From NCBI RefSeq assembly GCF_011806575.1, contig NZ_JAATOO010000001.1:124001-188000 (forward strand): 64,000 nt of DNA, written 5' to 3'. Under the pieces are notes generated by a model. The model saw nothing but the letters and a program-made list of their open reading frames with translations, was not told the origin of the DNA and did not search any database. Each line of letters begins with the position of its first letter. Positions within the stretch are counted from its first letter, which is position 1. Origin of the DNA: Vibrio hepatarius (GTDB lineage Bacteria > Pseudomonadota > Gammaproteobacteria > Enterobacterales > Vibrionaceae). The position numbers and the translations under genes are program-made. Shown here in pieces: positions 18,057-27,571 of this stretch.

Positions 18057-19770
18057 TTTAATTCCCTACCTAAAACTGTATAAAAAACACTGGTTCGGGC
18101 TTTCACTGGGCATGCTGCTCGCCTTCCTAACGCTGTTTGCGTCTATTGGTCTATTGACGCTGTCGGGCTGGTTCCTATCAGCGGCGGCGATTGCGGGTTT
18201 GACTATCGCCCGAGAGACCTTTAACTACATGCTACCCGGTGCGTTTGTACGCGGTTTCGCTATGGGTCGTACCGCGGGTCGTTGGGGAGAGCGCGTTGTC
18301 AGCCACAACGCAACGTTCAAACTGCTTACAGACCTACGTATTTTCTTTTTCTCGAAGCTGGCACCGTTGATTCCAGGTCGAGTATCGAACCTGCGTGATG
18401 CGGACTTACTCAACCGCTTGGTGGCAGATATCGATGCGATGGACCATGTCTATTTACGACTGATTAGCCCTATGATCGTCGGTACACTCGGCATCGCTGG
18501 CTTAACCGCGGTAGTGTGTTGGTTTGACGTTGAACTTGGTTTAACACTCGGCGCTATCTTACTAGTATTGCTGCTCACATGGCCGCTACTGTTCTACAAA
18601 CTAGGTAAACAAAACGGCAGTGAACTGACGCAAAACAGAGCAGACCTTCGTATTGCCACCTTAGATTGGCTACAGGGATACAGTGAACTGACGCTATTTG
18701 GCGCCGAAAAGCGTTACCGCAGCGCGATTTTCACCATGCAAGAACGTCTGCTAAAGAATCAAATGTTCAATGCTCATTTTGCTGGATTGGCTCAAGCACT
18801 GTTAATGCTGGCAAACGGTTGGACATTAGTACTAATGCTTTGGTTAGCGGCGGACGGTGTGGGTGGTAATACGCCAGACCCGATGATTGCTTTGGTGGTA
18901 TTCGCCACAATGGCGAGTGTTGAACTGTTGATGCCAATTGCAGGCGCATTCCAGCACCTGGGCCAGACATTAACCTCTGCACGTCGCCTGAACGAAGTCA
19001 TTCTTGCTGAACCTGACGTGCAATTCCCAGCAGACGAAACCCATCACAACGCTGAGTACTCCATCGAATATCGCGATATGTCATTCCACTACCCTGATGG
19101 TGACGCCCTCGTTGTAAAAGGCATCAATCTTCACATTCCAGCACAGCATCGCATCGCCATTGTAGGCCAGACTGGTTCGGGTAAATCTACCCTACTGCAA
19201 CTGCTCAATCGCTACTGGGATGTTCAGCAAGGCGAGATCCTAATCGCGGGTCAACCGATTCAAAACTGGAGCGAAAGCCAACTACGCCAAGCAATCAGTG
19301 TGGTTAGCCAACGTGTCGACATTCTAAATGGCTCACTACGCGATAACCTGTTAATGGCGAGGCCAAACGCTGACGATGCTGCGCTCAATGACGTATTGAA
19401 CAAAGTCGGACTAGCTAAGCTGCTTGAAGGGCAAGGTCTGGACACATGGCTAGGTGACGGCGGTCGTCAGCTATCTGGTGGTGAAAAGCGCCGTGTAGGC
19501 ATTGCGCGAGCACTGCTGCATAACGCGCCGATCCTGCTGCTGGATGAACCAACCGAAGGCTTGGATAAACAAACCGAGCAGCAAATCATGCAGCTGTTCG
19601 AAACTCACTTTGAGGACAAGACCGTGGTATTCATTACCCACCGTCTAGTTGATCTCGATAAGATGGACTCAATCTGTCTTATTGAGCAAGGTGAAATTGT
19701 CGAACACGGTAGCCATTCTGATTTACTAGCACAGAACGGCCGCTACTTCGAGTTAAACCAAACTTTGTAA
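18049..19770 (+). CDS. cydC: Heterodimeric ABC thiol exporter subunit CydC
   Basis: The 573-residue partner of CydD. Six membrane helices occupy the first ~310 residues (e.g. LSLGMLLAFLTLFASIGLLTL, IALVVFATMASVELLMP). The ATPase domain has Walker A GQTGSGKST (about 372), signature LSGGEKRRVGIARAL and Walker B ILLLDEPTEGLD, all canonical. I chose ATG 18049, which has AAGGGGA 6 bases upstream, over a TTG one codon earlier. The gene ends with a strong terminator and is the last of the cydDC unit. Confidence 0.95.
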   Translation: MRDLIPYLKLYKKHWFGLSLGMLLAFLTLFASIGLLTLSGWFLSAAAIAGLTIARETFNYMLPGAFVRGFAMGRTAGRWGERVVSHNATFKLLTDLRIFFFSKLAPLIPGRVSNLRDADLLNRLVADIDAMDHVYLRLISPMIVGTLGIAGLTAVVCWFDVELGLTLGAILLVLLLTWPLLFYKLGKQNGSELTQNRADLRIATLDWLQGYSELTLFGAEKRYRSAIFTMQERLLKNQMFNAHFAGLAQALLMLANGWTLVLMLWLAADGVGGNTPDPMIALVVFATMASVELLMPIAGAFQHLGQTLTSARRLNEVILAEPDVQFPADETHHNAEYSIEYRDMSFHYPDGDALVVKGINLHIPAQHRIAIVGQTGSGKSTLLQLLNRYWDVQQGEILIAGQPIQNWSESQLRQAISVVSQRVDILNGSLRDNLLMARPNADDAALNDVLNKVGLAKLLEGQGLDTWLGDGGRQLSGGEKRRVGIARALLHNAPILLLDEPTEGLDKQTEQQIMQLFETHFEDKTVVFITHRLVDLDKMDSICLIEQGEIVEHGSHSDLLAQNGRYFELNQTL

Positions 19771-19787
19771 CCGCAAGCCGTTGAACG

Positions 19788-19817
19788 AAAAGCCGACGCA
19801 TTCAGCGTCGGCTTTTT
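19788..19817 (+). terminator. Terminator of cydDC
   Basis: A 12-bp stem (AAAAGCCGACGC region with GCGTCGGCTTTT) closes a 5-base loop and ends in a T run. Confidence 0.9.
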
Positions 19818-19851
19818 CGTATTTACTTGTCTCGTTCGAAATGCGCGAAAT

Positions 19852-19879
19852 AAAAAAGCAGCCCAGTGGCTGCTTTTTC
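19852..19879 (-). terminator. Terminator of rluB
   Basis: An 11-bp perfect stem AAAAAGCAGCC/GGCTGCTTTTT with loop CAGT is symmetric, so it can also back up cydC termination from the other side. Confidence 0.85.
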
Positions 19880-19896
19880 TCTAATGCTTAGTCGTA

Positions 19897-20844
19897 TTAA
19901 CGCTGGCGCTGCTGCTTGCTGCGCGCACCATGTTCGCCAGCACTTTTCTTCGGCTTGCGACGTGATGGGTTGTTGCTGCGACCACCACCGTTGTTCATAC
20001 GCTCTTCGTGACGTTTCACTGCGCGACGGATTTTTTGACTACGAGAACGCTCACGTTTACGTGATGTGTTCGCTTTATCTTCATCCAACAATGTTTCTTT
20101 CTCTGGGCGAAGGTCAACCATCTCACGAAGGTAGTTCACTTGCTTCAGGTCCAGCTCCATCCAACCGCCACGAGGCAGTTTCTTGTCTAGATAGATATCA
20201 CCGTAACGCACACGCTTCAGGCGGCTTACCGTAGTATCTTGAGATTCCCATAGACGACGGACTTCGCGGTTACGACCTTCGTTGATCGCTACGTAGAAAG
20301 TGTGGTTCATACCATCACCGCCTGCGTATACAACGTCTTCGAAACGCGCCATACCATCTTCAAGTTCAACACCACGAACCAAGTTTTTCACTTTCTGTTC
20401 GTTAACTTCACCAAACACACGCACTAGGTATTCACGTTCTACCTGACGGCTTGGGTGCATCAGACGGTTTGCAAGTTCACCATCCGTTGTGAAAAGTAGT
20501 AGACCGGATGTGTTCGCATCAAGACGGCCAACTGAAATCCAGCGAGAACCGCGGATTTTCGGCAAACGGTCAAATACAGTGCGGCGACCTTCTGGGTCAT
20601 GACGAGTACATAGCTCACCCTCGGGCTTGTAGTACGCGAGTACGCGACAAACCACTTCTTCCTGCGCTTTAGCAGAAACAATGTGTCCATCGATACGAAC
20701 TACGGCGTTCTCATCTTCTAATCGCTCACCAAGCTTAGCAACCACTCCGTTCACGCTCACGCGACCAGCTTTAATCAAAGCTTCTAGCTCGCGACGCGAT
20801 CCGTGACCAGCTCGTGCTAATACTTTCTGTAATTTTTCGTTCAT
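19897..20844 (-). CDS. rluB: 23S rRNA pseudouridine 2605 synthase
   Basis: The 315-residue enzyme isomerises a uridine in the peptidyl-transferase region of 23S rRNA. An N-terminal S4 RNA-binding domain (about 1-48, [19 protein letters not shown]) leads into an RsuA/RluB-type catalytic domain. The catalytic Asp is D109 in [15 protein letters not shown], and further blocks are [13 protein letters not shown] and [12 protein letters not shown]. The C-terminal ~65 residues are very rich in Arg/Lys/Ser, a disordered RNA-binding tail often seen in RluB. It lies upstream of its own terminator and downstream of yciO on the same strand. Confidence 0.93.
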   Translation of the reverse strand: MNEKLQKVLARAGHGSRRELEALIKAGRVSVNGVVAKLGERLEDENAVVRIDGHIVSAKAQEEVVCRVLAYYKPEGELCTRHDPEGRRTVFDRLPKIRGSRWISVGRLDANTSGLLLFTTDGELANRLMHPSRQVEREYLVRVFGEVNEQKVKNLVRGVELEDGMARFEDVVYAGGDGMNHTFYVAINEGRNREVRRLWESQDTTVSRLKRVRYGDIYLDKKLPRGGWMELDLKQVNYLREMVDLRPEKETLLDEDKANTSRKRERSRSQKIRRAVKRHEERMNNGGGRSNNPSRRKPKKSAGEHGARSKQQRQR

Positions 20845-20949
20845 TTATTTACCTATGTGTCGTCTTCTCAGACGTCGAATAAAATGTGCGACCCAAAATC
20901 GCGGTCGCACATTATCGCAAATACTGTGTCTAAAATCACGTATTTTTGA

Positions 20950-21570
20950 TTACTCGAACGGTTGGGGATCACCCGCACCAATACGTGCCACAACTGGCTC
21001 ACCGTCACTGAAATCAATGACTGTGGTTGGTTGTTCACCTAAATAGCCACCGTTAAGAATGCAGTCTACCGCGTGCTCTAGTTTGTCACGGATATCTTCC
21101 GGATCCGACTCAGTCACCTCGTTCCCTGGTAGAATCAATGACGTTGACATCAACGGCTCGCCTAATGCTTCCAGCAAATCCAACGCAATACGGTTATCCG
21201 GAACACGGATACCAATGGTCTTACGCTTAGCGTTCATCAGACGGCGTGGCACTTCTTTTGTCCCCTTGAAGATGAACGTGTATGGCCCCGGTGTGTTGTT
21301 CTTTAGCAAGCGAAATGCTGAATTGTCGACGCGTGCGTACAGTGAAAGCTCTGATAGATCTCGGCAAAGCAGAGTAAAATTGTGTTTTTCGTCTAAACGA
21401 CGAATCTTACAAATACGCTCTAAAGCCTGCTTGTTTTCTAGCTGACAACCAAGTGCATAGCCTGAATCCGTTGGGTAAATCACTACCCCGCCATTACGAA
21501 TGATTGCTACAGCCTGATTGATCAAGCGAGCCTGTGGGTTTTCTGGATGAACGTAAAAAAACTGGCTCAT
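20950..21570 (-). CDS. yciO: YciO: Sua5/YrdC-fold protein
   Basis: This 206-residue protein has the Sua5/YrdC/YciO fold that in TsaC makes threonylcarbamoyl-AMP for tRNA modification. Signature parts are GGVVIYPTDSGYALGCQ, KIRRLDEKHNFTLLCRDLSE, PGPYTFIFKGTKEVPRR and TIGIRVPDN. The length and the RLDEKHNFTLLC block match YciO rather than TsaC, which reads KxR at the same site. The role of YciO itself is less certain. It lies between rnm and rluB, all on the minus strand; the same association of yciO with the trp region is known in E. coli. Confidence 0.88.
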   Translation of the reverse strand: MSQFFYVHPENPQARLINQAVAIIRNGGVVIYPTDSGYALGCQLENKQALERICKIRRLDEKHNFTLLCRDLSELSLYARVDNSAFRLLKNNTPGPYTFIFKGTKEVPRRLMNAKRKTIGIRVPDNRIALDLLEALGEPLMSTSLILPGNEVTESDPEDIRDKLEHAVDCILNGGYLGEQPTTVIDFSDGEPVVARIGAGDPQPFE

Positions 21571-21643
21571 TGTAATTCCTCATTAATGGGTCATTAGACC
21601 CTATCGAATCTCGCGACTCTATATTTCGATGTATTGATATAAT

Positions 21644-22504
21644 TCAAATAGATACGTCTGTTTGTGAAGGCTCAATACCCCAATCTTTCCAGACAGGTTC
21701 AACACCTGACGGCAGCCAAAGGTTTCGACCTAATTCCATCCAAGGGGACGGATAATGAAAGTCACTGCCCTGGGAAGCTAATAGTTTGTATTGTATAGCA
21801 TAATCAGCCAAGTTGCGTCTTTCTTGTTGCCCTTGTTGAGGTTGAGCCACTTCCATAGCATCACCGCCCACTTCAACAAACGCTGAAATCAGTCGTTTGA
21901 GCCACTTAGCGGTCAGATCATAGCGTCCAGGATGAGCTAACACCGCCTTTCCGCCAGCAGCATGGATCGCTGTAACCGCCTCTTCCATTGAACACCAAGT
22001 CGGTGGCACATAACCTGGGTTATTCCGCGTCAGGTACTTTTTAAACACCATCTGCATGGTTTTCGCGTAACCGTTGTCCACCAGCCATTTAGCGAAATGA
22101 GCACGAGTGATAGGCGCATCTCCCGCTATCAACTTAACTTCGTCCAACACCCCTTCACGGGTTGCTTTGCTCAAACGGTGGGCAATCAATTCTGCTCTGC
22201 CTTGCCTGTGGTCTTTTTGTTGATGGATCAGCGCATTTAAAGCCTCAGACTGTGGGTCAATATTCAAACCAACAATATGAATATCTTTATTCTGCCAAAC
22301 CGTCGAGATTTCAATGCCATTAATTAGCTTTAGCGCATAACCTTGCTGTGCAATATAGTCTCGAGCTGGTTGCAATCCATCGACGGTGTCATGATCTGTG
22401 ATAGCCAAAACATCGAGGTCAAAGCTGACAGCACGCTCGATCAACTCGTTTGGAGCTAGTCGTCCATCAGAAGCTGTCGTATGGCTATGTAAATCAATTC
22501 TCAT
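21644..22504 (-). CDS. rnm: PHP-domain 5'-3' exoribonuclease (RNase AM, YciV/TrpH)
   Basis: The 286-residue protein is a PHP-superfamily phosphoesterase. In E. coli the homologue trims 5' ends of rRNA and degrades short oligonucleotides. Metal-binding motifs are visible: [11 protein letters not shown] (HxH, residues 4-14), [10 protein letters not shown] (35-44), [10 protein letters not shown] and SQGSDFHYP. The start codon at 22504 is only 16 bases from the trp -35 hexamer on the other strand, so its own promoter must overlap the TrpR operator or trpL. No strong ribosome site is visible upstream of the ATG. Confidence 0.9.
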   Translation of the reverse strand: MRIDLHSHTTASDGRLAPNELIERAVSFDLDVLAITDHDTVDGLQPARDYIAQQGYALKLINGIEISTVWQNKDIHIVGLNIDPQSEALNALIHQQKDHRQGRAELIAHRLSKATREGVLDEVKLIAGDAPITRAHFAKWLVDNGYAKTMQMVFKKYLTRNNPGYVPPTWCSMEEAVTAIHAAGGKAVLAHPGRYDLTAKWLKRLISAFVEVGGDAMEVAQPQQGQQERRNLADYAIQYKLLASQGSDFHYPSPWMELGRNLWLPSGVEPVWKDWGIEPSQTDVSI

Positions 22505-22520
22505 AAATATCTTTTTTTAG

Positions 22521-22549
22521 TTGACTTTTTACCTCTGCACTAGTTAACT
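22521..22549 (+). promoter_or_regulatory. trp operon promoter
   Basis: TTGACT (22521-22526) and TTAACT (22544-22549) are spaced by 17 bases. The -10 hexamer TTAACT is the one used in the E. coli trp promoter, and it is buried in the TrpR operator. Confidence 0.85.
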
Positions 22550-22554
22550 AGTAC
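22537..22554. promoter_or_regulatory. TrpR operator
   Basis: GCACTAGTTAACTAGTAC contains the perfect palindrome ACTAGTTAACTAGT (22539-22552), essentially identical to the E. coli trp operator. It covers the -10 hexamer, so bound TrpR-tryptophan would block RNA polymerase. Confidence 0.92.
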
Positions 22555-22586
22555 ATAAATACGAAGTACCTGAATTAAGGCTCACC

Positions 22587-22712
22587 ATGTTACAAGAAAT
22601 TAACCAAAACCAGAAAGTGAAAGTTGCAGCTTGCTCGACGAGTCAAAGCTCAATTGATCTATCTTGGTGGCGCACTTGGACAAGTTCTTGGTGGGCTAAC
22701 GTGTACTTCTAG
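22587..22712 (+). CDS. trpL: trp operon leader peptide
   Basis: A 41-codon frame, missed by usual length cut-offs, encodes MLQEINQNQKV...SWWRTWTSSWWANVYF with five Trp codons (residues 27, 28, 31, 35, 36). An AAGG element lies about 8 bases before the ATG. The peptide is a tryptophan sensor: ribosome stalling at the Trp codons governs folding of the RNA that follows. The segment spanning Trp35-Ala37 (GTGGGCT, 22691-22697) can pair with AGCCCGC (22735-22741), the left arm of the attenuator, so it may be the antiterminator strand. Leaders of this Trp-rich type are known in vibrios. Confidence 0.93.
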   Translation: MLQEINQNQKVKVAACSTSQSSIDLSWWRTWTSSWWANVYF

Positions 22713-22732
22713 ATTATAGAATTAATGTTACT

Positions 22733-22762
22733 AAAGCCCGCTTATCTCAGCGGGCTTTTTTT
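22733..22762 (+). terminator. trp attenuator (rho-independent terminator)
   Basis: A 9-bp perfect stem AAAGCCCGC/GCGGGCTTT with an 8-base loop is followed by a T run. It stands 20 bases after the trpL stop and 130 bases before trpE. Confidence 0.93.
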
Positions 22763-22890
22763 GTTTTATCCTCTTCCACACGTTTAAGTGCTCAAAGAAC
22801 CACCAGTTTGGAAAAATTCCGGATTGGGCATGACCAAACTTTATGCGAGTATGTGTGAAAGGAAGAAATTATCTATGGAAAGGAGGTCTT

Positions 22891-24453
22891 GTGAACAAGG
22901 CCATTGAAATCAGAAAGCTAGGCGAACTGGAAGTGATTCACACTTCAGCGCCATATGCACAAGACCCGACTCGTCTGTTCCATACTCTTTGTGCAGACAA
23001 AACGGATAGCTTGTTGTTAGAGTCTGCTGAAATCGACTCGAAGCAAAACCTCAAGAGTTTACTTATCGTCGACTCAGCGGTTCGTATCGTATGTTACGGC
23101 CACGAAGTCACCATGACTGCGTTGACAGAAAATGGTCAACACCTTCTGACGCACCTGAACCAAAATATTCACGCGCAAGTAAATAGCGCATTTGATGGCA
23201 CAGTACTTCACCTTAAATTCGAAGCGCCATGCGACACTCTTGATGAAGATTCCCGCCTACGCGAAGCATCATCATTCGACGCGCTGCGTTTGGTGCAACA
23301 TAGCTTCAACCTAGAAGACCAGCACAAACATGCTATCTTCTTAGGCGGCCTGTTTGCCTACGATTTAGTAGCGAACTTTGAACCGTTAGGCGATGCCGAA
23401 CAAGCCAACCAATGTCCTGATTACGTTTTCTACGTTGCCGAAACCTTGTTGGTTGTTGACCACCAGCGTGAAACCTGCGACCTGCAAGCGACACTGTTTG
23501 CTAACCAAGAGCAAAAAGCAACGCTGCAAACGCGTATTGATTCTATCGCTCAGCAGTGTTCAAACCTTACCGCGCTACCACAAGCGAACAAGCTAAAAGA
23601 CGTCGAGGTGGCTCCAAGTGTCTCTGACCAAGACTTCTGCCAGATCGTGCGTGATTTGAAGCAGTACGTCGTAAAAGGCGATATTTTCCAAGTTGTACCA
23701 TCTCGCCGCTTCACTTTACCTTGTCCTTCTCCGCTAGCAGCATACAAGGAACTCAAGATCAGTAACCCAAGCCCATACATGTTCTACATGCAGGATGAGT
23801 TATTCACTCTGTTCGGCGCTTCCCCGGAGAGTGCTCTGAAATACGAGACTGACACCAACCAAGTTGAAATCTACCCGATCGCCGGGACACGTCGCCGTGG
23901 CAAACGTCCAAATGGCGCGATCGATTTTGACCTAGACAGCCGTATCGAGCTAGAGCTGCGTAGCGACAAAAAAGAGAACGCAGAACATATGATGCTGGTC
24001 GACTTGGCTCGTAATGACGTTGCACGTATTTCTCAGGCGGGGACTCGTCACGTCGCTGATCTTCTCAAAGTAGACCGTTATAGCCACGTGATGCATTTGG
24101 TTTCTCGTGTTGTTGGTCAGCTCCGCAATGACCTTGACGCGCTGCACGCTTACCAAGCATGCATGAACATGGGCACGTTAACAGGCGCACCTAAGATTCG
24201 TGCCATGCAGCTTATTCGTGATGTTGAAGGCGCTCGACGCGGCAGCTACGGCGGCGCAGTTGGCTATCTCACCGGCGAAGGGACGCTAGATACCTGTATC
24301 GTAATCCGCTCAGCTTACGTTGAGAATGGCATCGCTCAAGTACAAGCTGGTGCGGGGGTTGTATTCGACTCAGACCCGCAATCCGAAGCAGACGAAACTC
24401 GCGGTAAAGCGCAAGCCGTTATCTCTGCCATTCAAGCCGCGCACAAGGAGTAG
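22891..24453 (+). CDS. trpE: Anthranilate synthase component I
   Basis: The 520-residue enzyme turns chorismate into anthranilate using ammonia from TrpG, the first committed step to tryptophan. The feedback-binding block LLLESAEID is present near residue 38. The chorismate-utilising domain has QVVPSRRF, ASPESALKYE, PIAGTRRRGK, DLARNDVAR and GGAVGYLTGEGTLDTCI. I chose the GTG at 22891: AGGAGG (22881-22886) sits just upstream and the protein then begins VNKAIEIRKLGELEV like its relatives. An upstream ATG (22843) would add 16 unlikely residues. The stop is 5 bases from trpG. Confidence 0.96.
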   Translation: MNKAIEIRKLGELEVIHTSAPYAQDPTRLFHTLCADKTDSLLLESAEIDSKQNLKSLLIVDSAVRIVCYGHEVTMTALTENGQHLLTHLNQNIHAQVNSAFDGTVLHLKFEAPCDTLDEDSRLREASSFDALRLVQHSFNLEDQHKHAIFLGGLFAYDLVANFEPLGDAEQANQCPDYVFYVAETLLVVDHQRETCDLQATLFANQEQKATLQTRIDSIAQQCSNLTALPQANKLKDVEVAPSVSDQDFCQIVRDLKQYVVKGDIFQVVPSRRFTLPCPSPLAAYKELKISNPSPYMFYMQDELFTLFGASPESALKYETDTNQVEIYPIAGTRRRGKRPNGAIDFDLDSRIELELRSDKKENAEHMMLVDLARNDVARISQAGTRHVADLLKVDRYSHVMHLVSRVVGQLRNDLDALHAYQACMNMGTLTGAPKIRAMQLIRDVEGARRGSYGGAVGYLTGEGTLDTCIVIRSAYVENGIAQVQAGAGVVFDSDPQSEADETRGKAQAVISAIQAAHKE

Positions 24454-24458
24454 TAGAG

Positions 24459-25052
24459 ATGGCGAATATTGTATTTATTGATAACTTCGACTCGTTTACT
24501 TACAACTTGGTCGACCAATTCCGTTCATTGGGCCATGAAGTCACAATTTACCGTAACCACATTGCCGCTGAGGCGATTGAAAACGCGGTTGCCGAGTTAG
24601 ATAACCCTGTCGTACTGCTTTCTCCAGGCCCTGGCGCACCCTCTGAAGCGGGGTCAATGCCTGAAATCATTCAGCGTCTGAAAGGTAAAGTGCCAATCAT
24701 CGGCATCTGCCTTGGTCATCAAGCGATTGTTGAAGCGTATGGCGGCACAGTCGCTGGCGCCGGAGAAATTATCCACGGAAAAGTTTCCATGATGGAGCAC
24801 CAAGACCACGCCACTTACGCTGGTTTACCGTCGCCACTTGCTATTGCGCGTTATCATTCACTGGTCGCAACTTTTGTTCCTGAAACACTGGCCGTAACGG
24901 CGGAAGTTGATGGATTGGTGATGTCTGTCGTGCAAGAGCAAGACAAAGTATGCGGATTTCAGTTCCACCCAGAATCAATCATGACTACGTATGGTGCCAC
25001 TCTGTTGGCTAACGCTATTGACTGGGCATTGGAACCTCAAGGGAAAGAATAA
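24459..25052 (+). CDS. trpG: Anthranilate synthase component II (glutamine amidotransferase)
   Basis: The 197-residue subunit hydrolyses glutamine and feeds ammonia to TrpE. The class I amidotransferase triad is visible: C84 in GICLGHQAI, and the His and Glu of FQFHPES near the end. The oxyanion block [13 protein letters not shown] is also present. It is a separate gene, not fused to trpD as in E. coli. It starts 5 bases after trpE and ends 11 bases before trpD, within the operon. Confidence 0.95.
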   Translation: MANIVFIDNFDSFTYNLVDQFRSLGHEVTIYRNHIAAEAIENAVAELDNPVVLLSPGPGAPSEAGSMPEIIQRLKGKVPIIGICLGHQAIVEAYGGTVAGAGEIIHGKVSMMEHQDHATYAGLPSPLAIARYHSLVATFVPETLAVTAEVDGLVMSVVQEQDKVCGFQFHPESIMTTYGATLLANAIDWALEPQGKE

Positions 25053-25063
25053 GGAAATTTATC

Positions 25064-26062
25064 ATGGAAACGATCATCAATAAGCTCTACGAGCAACAAG
25101 ACCTGACTCAAGAAGAAAGCCAGCAGCTGTTTGACGTGATTATTCGTGGTGAACTAGACCCAATTCTAATGGCGTCTGCACTCACCGCGCTAAAAATCAA
25201 AGGTGAAACACCTGATGAAATCGCTGGTGCAGCAAAGGCACTACTAGCCAACGCGAACCCTTTCCCCCGCCCAGATTATGACTTCGCCGACATCGTTGGT
25301 ACAGGTGGTGACGGACACGACACAATTAACATCTCAACCACCGCCGCGTTTGTGGCTGCGGCTTGCGGATTAAAAGTGGCGAAACACGGTAACCGCAGCG
25401 TTTCGAGCAAGTCGGGGTCTTCTGATCTGCTGGACTCATTCGGTATCAACTTAGCAATGAGCGCGGAAGATACGCGTACTGCGGTTGACCAACTCGGTGT
25501 TGCATTCCTATTTGCCCCGCAATATCACGGCGGCGTGCGACACGCGATGCCTGTGCGTCAAACCATGAAAACGCGCACCATCTTTAATATTTTAGGTCCG
25601 CTTATTAACCCAGCTCGTCCTAACATTGAGCTGATGGGTGTGTACAGCAAAGAACTCGTACGTCCAATCGCGGAAACAATGCTGCAAATGGGCATGAAGC
25701 GCGCTGCAGTCGTGCACGGAAGCGGTCTAGATGAGGTGGCGATTCACGGTGAAACCACCGTTGCTGAGATCAAAGATGGCAAAATTACTGAATACACCTT
25801 AACGCCAGCAGATTTTGGTGTTAATACTCATCCTTTAGAGGCGATTAAAGGTGGCGATCCGGAAGAGAACAAAGCCATCATCACCAACATCCTGACGGGT
25901 AAAGGGACAGAAGCTCAATTGGGCGCAGTCGCGGTAAACGTGGCACTACTGATGCGTCTATTTGGACACGAAGACCTCAAAGCAAATACCCTGCAAGCAA
26001 TCGAAGCGATGAACTCTGGTAAGGCGTACCAGTTGGTCAAACAATTGGCACAACACGCGTAA
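25064..26062 (+). CDS. trpD: Anthranilate phosphoribosyltransferase
   Basis: The 332-residue enzyme joins anthranilate to PRPP. The PRPP-binding loop reads [22 protein letters not shown] (about residues 76-97). Further blocks are [38 protein letters not shown] and LGPLINPA. Length and motifs are those of an unfused TrpD. The ribosome site AAGGAAATTTATC precedes the ATG. It is the third gene of the trp operon. Confidence 0.95.
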   Translation: METIINKLYEQQDLTQEESQQLFDVIIRGELDPILMASALTALKIKGETPDEIAGAAKALLANANPFPRPDYDFADIVGTGGDGHDTINISTTAAFVAAACGLKVAKHGNRSVSSKSGSSDLLDSFGINLAMSAEDTRTAVDQLGVAFLFAPQYHGGVRHAMPVRQTMKTRTIFNILGPLINPARPNIELMGVYSKELVRPIAETMLQMGMKRAAVVHGSGLDEVAIHGETTVAEIKDGKITEYTLTPADFGVNTHPLEAIKGGDPEENKAIITNILTGKGTEAQLGAVAVNVALLMRLFGHEDLKANTLQAIEAMNSGKAYQLVKQLAQHA

Positions 26063-26086
26063 CCCGTTCCGCTATAGGTAAGTAAG

Positions 26087-27514
26087 ATGACTCAGAAAAA
26101 AGACAATTTATCCGAACACGTCTCTGTGAAAGAAGCACAGATGGCGGAAGTGTTGGCGAAAATCGTTCGCGATAAATACCAATGGGTAGCTGAGCGCAAA
26201 AAAACTCAGCCATTGGAAACATTCCAAGCGGATTTAACGCCGTCAGACCGAAGCTTTTACCAAGCGCTTAGCGGCGATAAAACGGCATTCATCATGGAAT
26301 GTAAGAAAGCCTCACCGTCGAAGGGCCTAATCCGCGCTGACTTTGACCTTGATTACATTGCATCGGTATACAACAAACACGCCAGTGCTATTTCGGTGTT
26401 GACTGACGAAAAGTATTTCCAAGGTCAGTTCGAGTTTTTGCCGCAAGTTCGCAATCAGGTATCTCAACCTGTGCTGTGCAAAGACTTCATGATCGATAGT
26501 TACCAAGTCTATCTGGCTCGTCACTATTTTGCAGACGCGATTTTGTTGATGCTTTCGGTATTGAGTGACGAAGAGTATCAAACGCTCGCTGAGGTCGCTC
26601 ATTCGCTCGATATGGGGGTTCTGACCGAAGTGAGTAATGAAGAAGAGTTGCACCGCGCAGTGGCATTAGGAGCAAAAGTCATTGGCATTAATAACCGCAA
26701 CCTACGCGATCTCAGTACGGATTTGAATCGCACCAAAGAGTTAGCACCTACCATTCGTCAGTTAGCCCCAGAGGCAGTGGTAATTTCCGAGTCTGGCATC
26801 TATACCCATCAGCAGGTTCGTGATTTAGTCGACTATGCCGATGGCTTCCTGATTGGCAGCTCTTTGATGGCAGAAGACAACCTTGAGCTAGCGGTACGCA
26901 AAATTACCCTTGGCGCAAACAAAGTCTGCGGCCTGACCCACGCTGACGATGCAGCCAAAGCGTATCAAGCTGGCGCGGTTTTTGGCGGCCTTATTTTTGT
27001 CAAAAGCTCACCGCGTTATGTTGAACGTGAAAATGCAAGACTAGTCATGAGTGGCGCGCCACTAAACTATGTGGGCGTATTCCAGAACGAAGAAGTGGAT
27101 TTTGTGGTCGAGGCAGTCAAGGAACTGGGACTAAAAGCGGTGCAATTACACGGCAATGAAGATCAAGACTTTGTCGATACACTAAGAGCGAAACTGGATA
27201 GCGATGTCGAGATTTGGAAAGCTTACGGTGTGCGCGACCAACAGCCAGCTCTATTGACCGCAAACGTTGACCGCCATCTCCTCGATACCAAGATTGGTTC
27301 TCAAACTGGCGGCACAGGATTGGTGTTCGACTGGAGCTTGATTGGCGACCCGTCAAAGGTGATGTTAGCGGGTGGTATTACTCCATTCAATGCTCAGAAA
27401 GCATCGCAACAAGGCTGTCTTGGATTGGATCTTAACTCGGGCGTTGAAAGCTCACCGGGTAAAAAAGACGCCACGAAATTGCAACAAGCTTTCGCTGCAA
27501 TACGCGACTACTGA
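26087..27514 (+). CDS. trpCF: Bifunctional indole-3-glycerol-phosphate synthase / phosphoribosylanthranilate isomerase
   Basis: The 475-residue fusion performs two successive steps. The N-terminal TrpC barrel (about 20-275) has AFIMECKKASPSKGLIR, SVLTDEKYFQG, PVLCKDFMID, GINNRNLRDL and VISESGIYTH. The C-terminal TrpF barrel (about 280-475) has KVCGLTHADDA, FVKSSPRYV, VQLHGNEDQDF and GGTGLVFDW. Both active sites look complete. The chosen ATG (26087) gives an 18-residue leader; an internal ATG at 26141 starts MAEVLAKIVRDKYQW and is an alternative. Confidence 0.95.
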   Translation: MTQKKDNLSEHVSVKEAQMAEVLAKIVRDKYQWVAERKKTQPLETFQADLTPSDRSFYQALSGDKTAFIMECKKASPSKGLIRADFDLDYIASVYNKHASAISVLTDEKYFQGQFEFLPQVRNQVSQPVLCKDFMIDSYQVYLARHYFADAILLMLSVLSDEEYQTLAEVAHSLDMGVLTEVSNEEELHRAVALGAKVIGINNRNLRDLSTDLNRTKELAPTIRQLAPEAVVISESGIYTHQQVRDLVDYADGFLIGSSLMAEDNLELAVRKITLGANKVCGLTHADDAAKAYQAGAVFGGLIFVKSSPRYVERENARLVMSGAPLNYVGVFQNEEVDFVVEAVKELGLKAVQLHGNEDQDFVDTLRAKLDSDVEIWKAYGVRDQQPALLTANVDRHLLDTKIGSQTGGTGLVFDWSLIGDPSKVMLAGGITPFNAQKASQQGCLGLDLNSGVESSPGKKDATKLQQAFAAIRDY

Positions 27515-27571
27515 TTAACGAATTTTACTGGTGTGAATCTTCGTACCAATACAGATTAAAGGAATGTAAAC

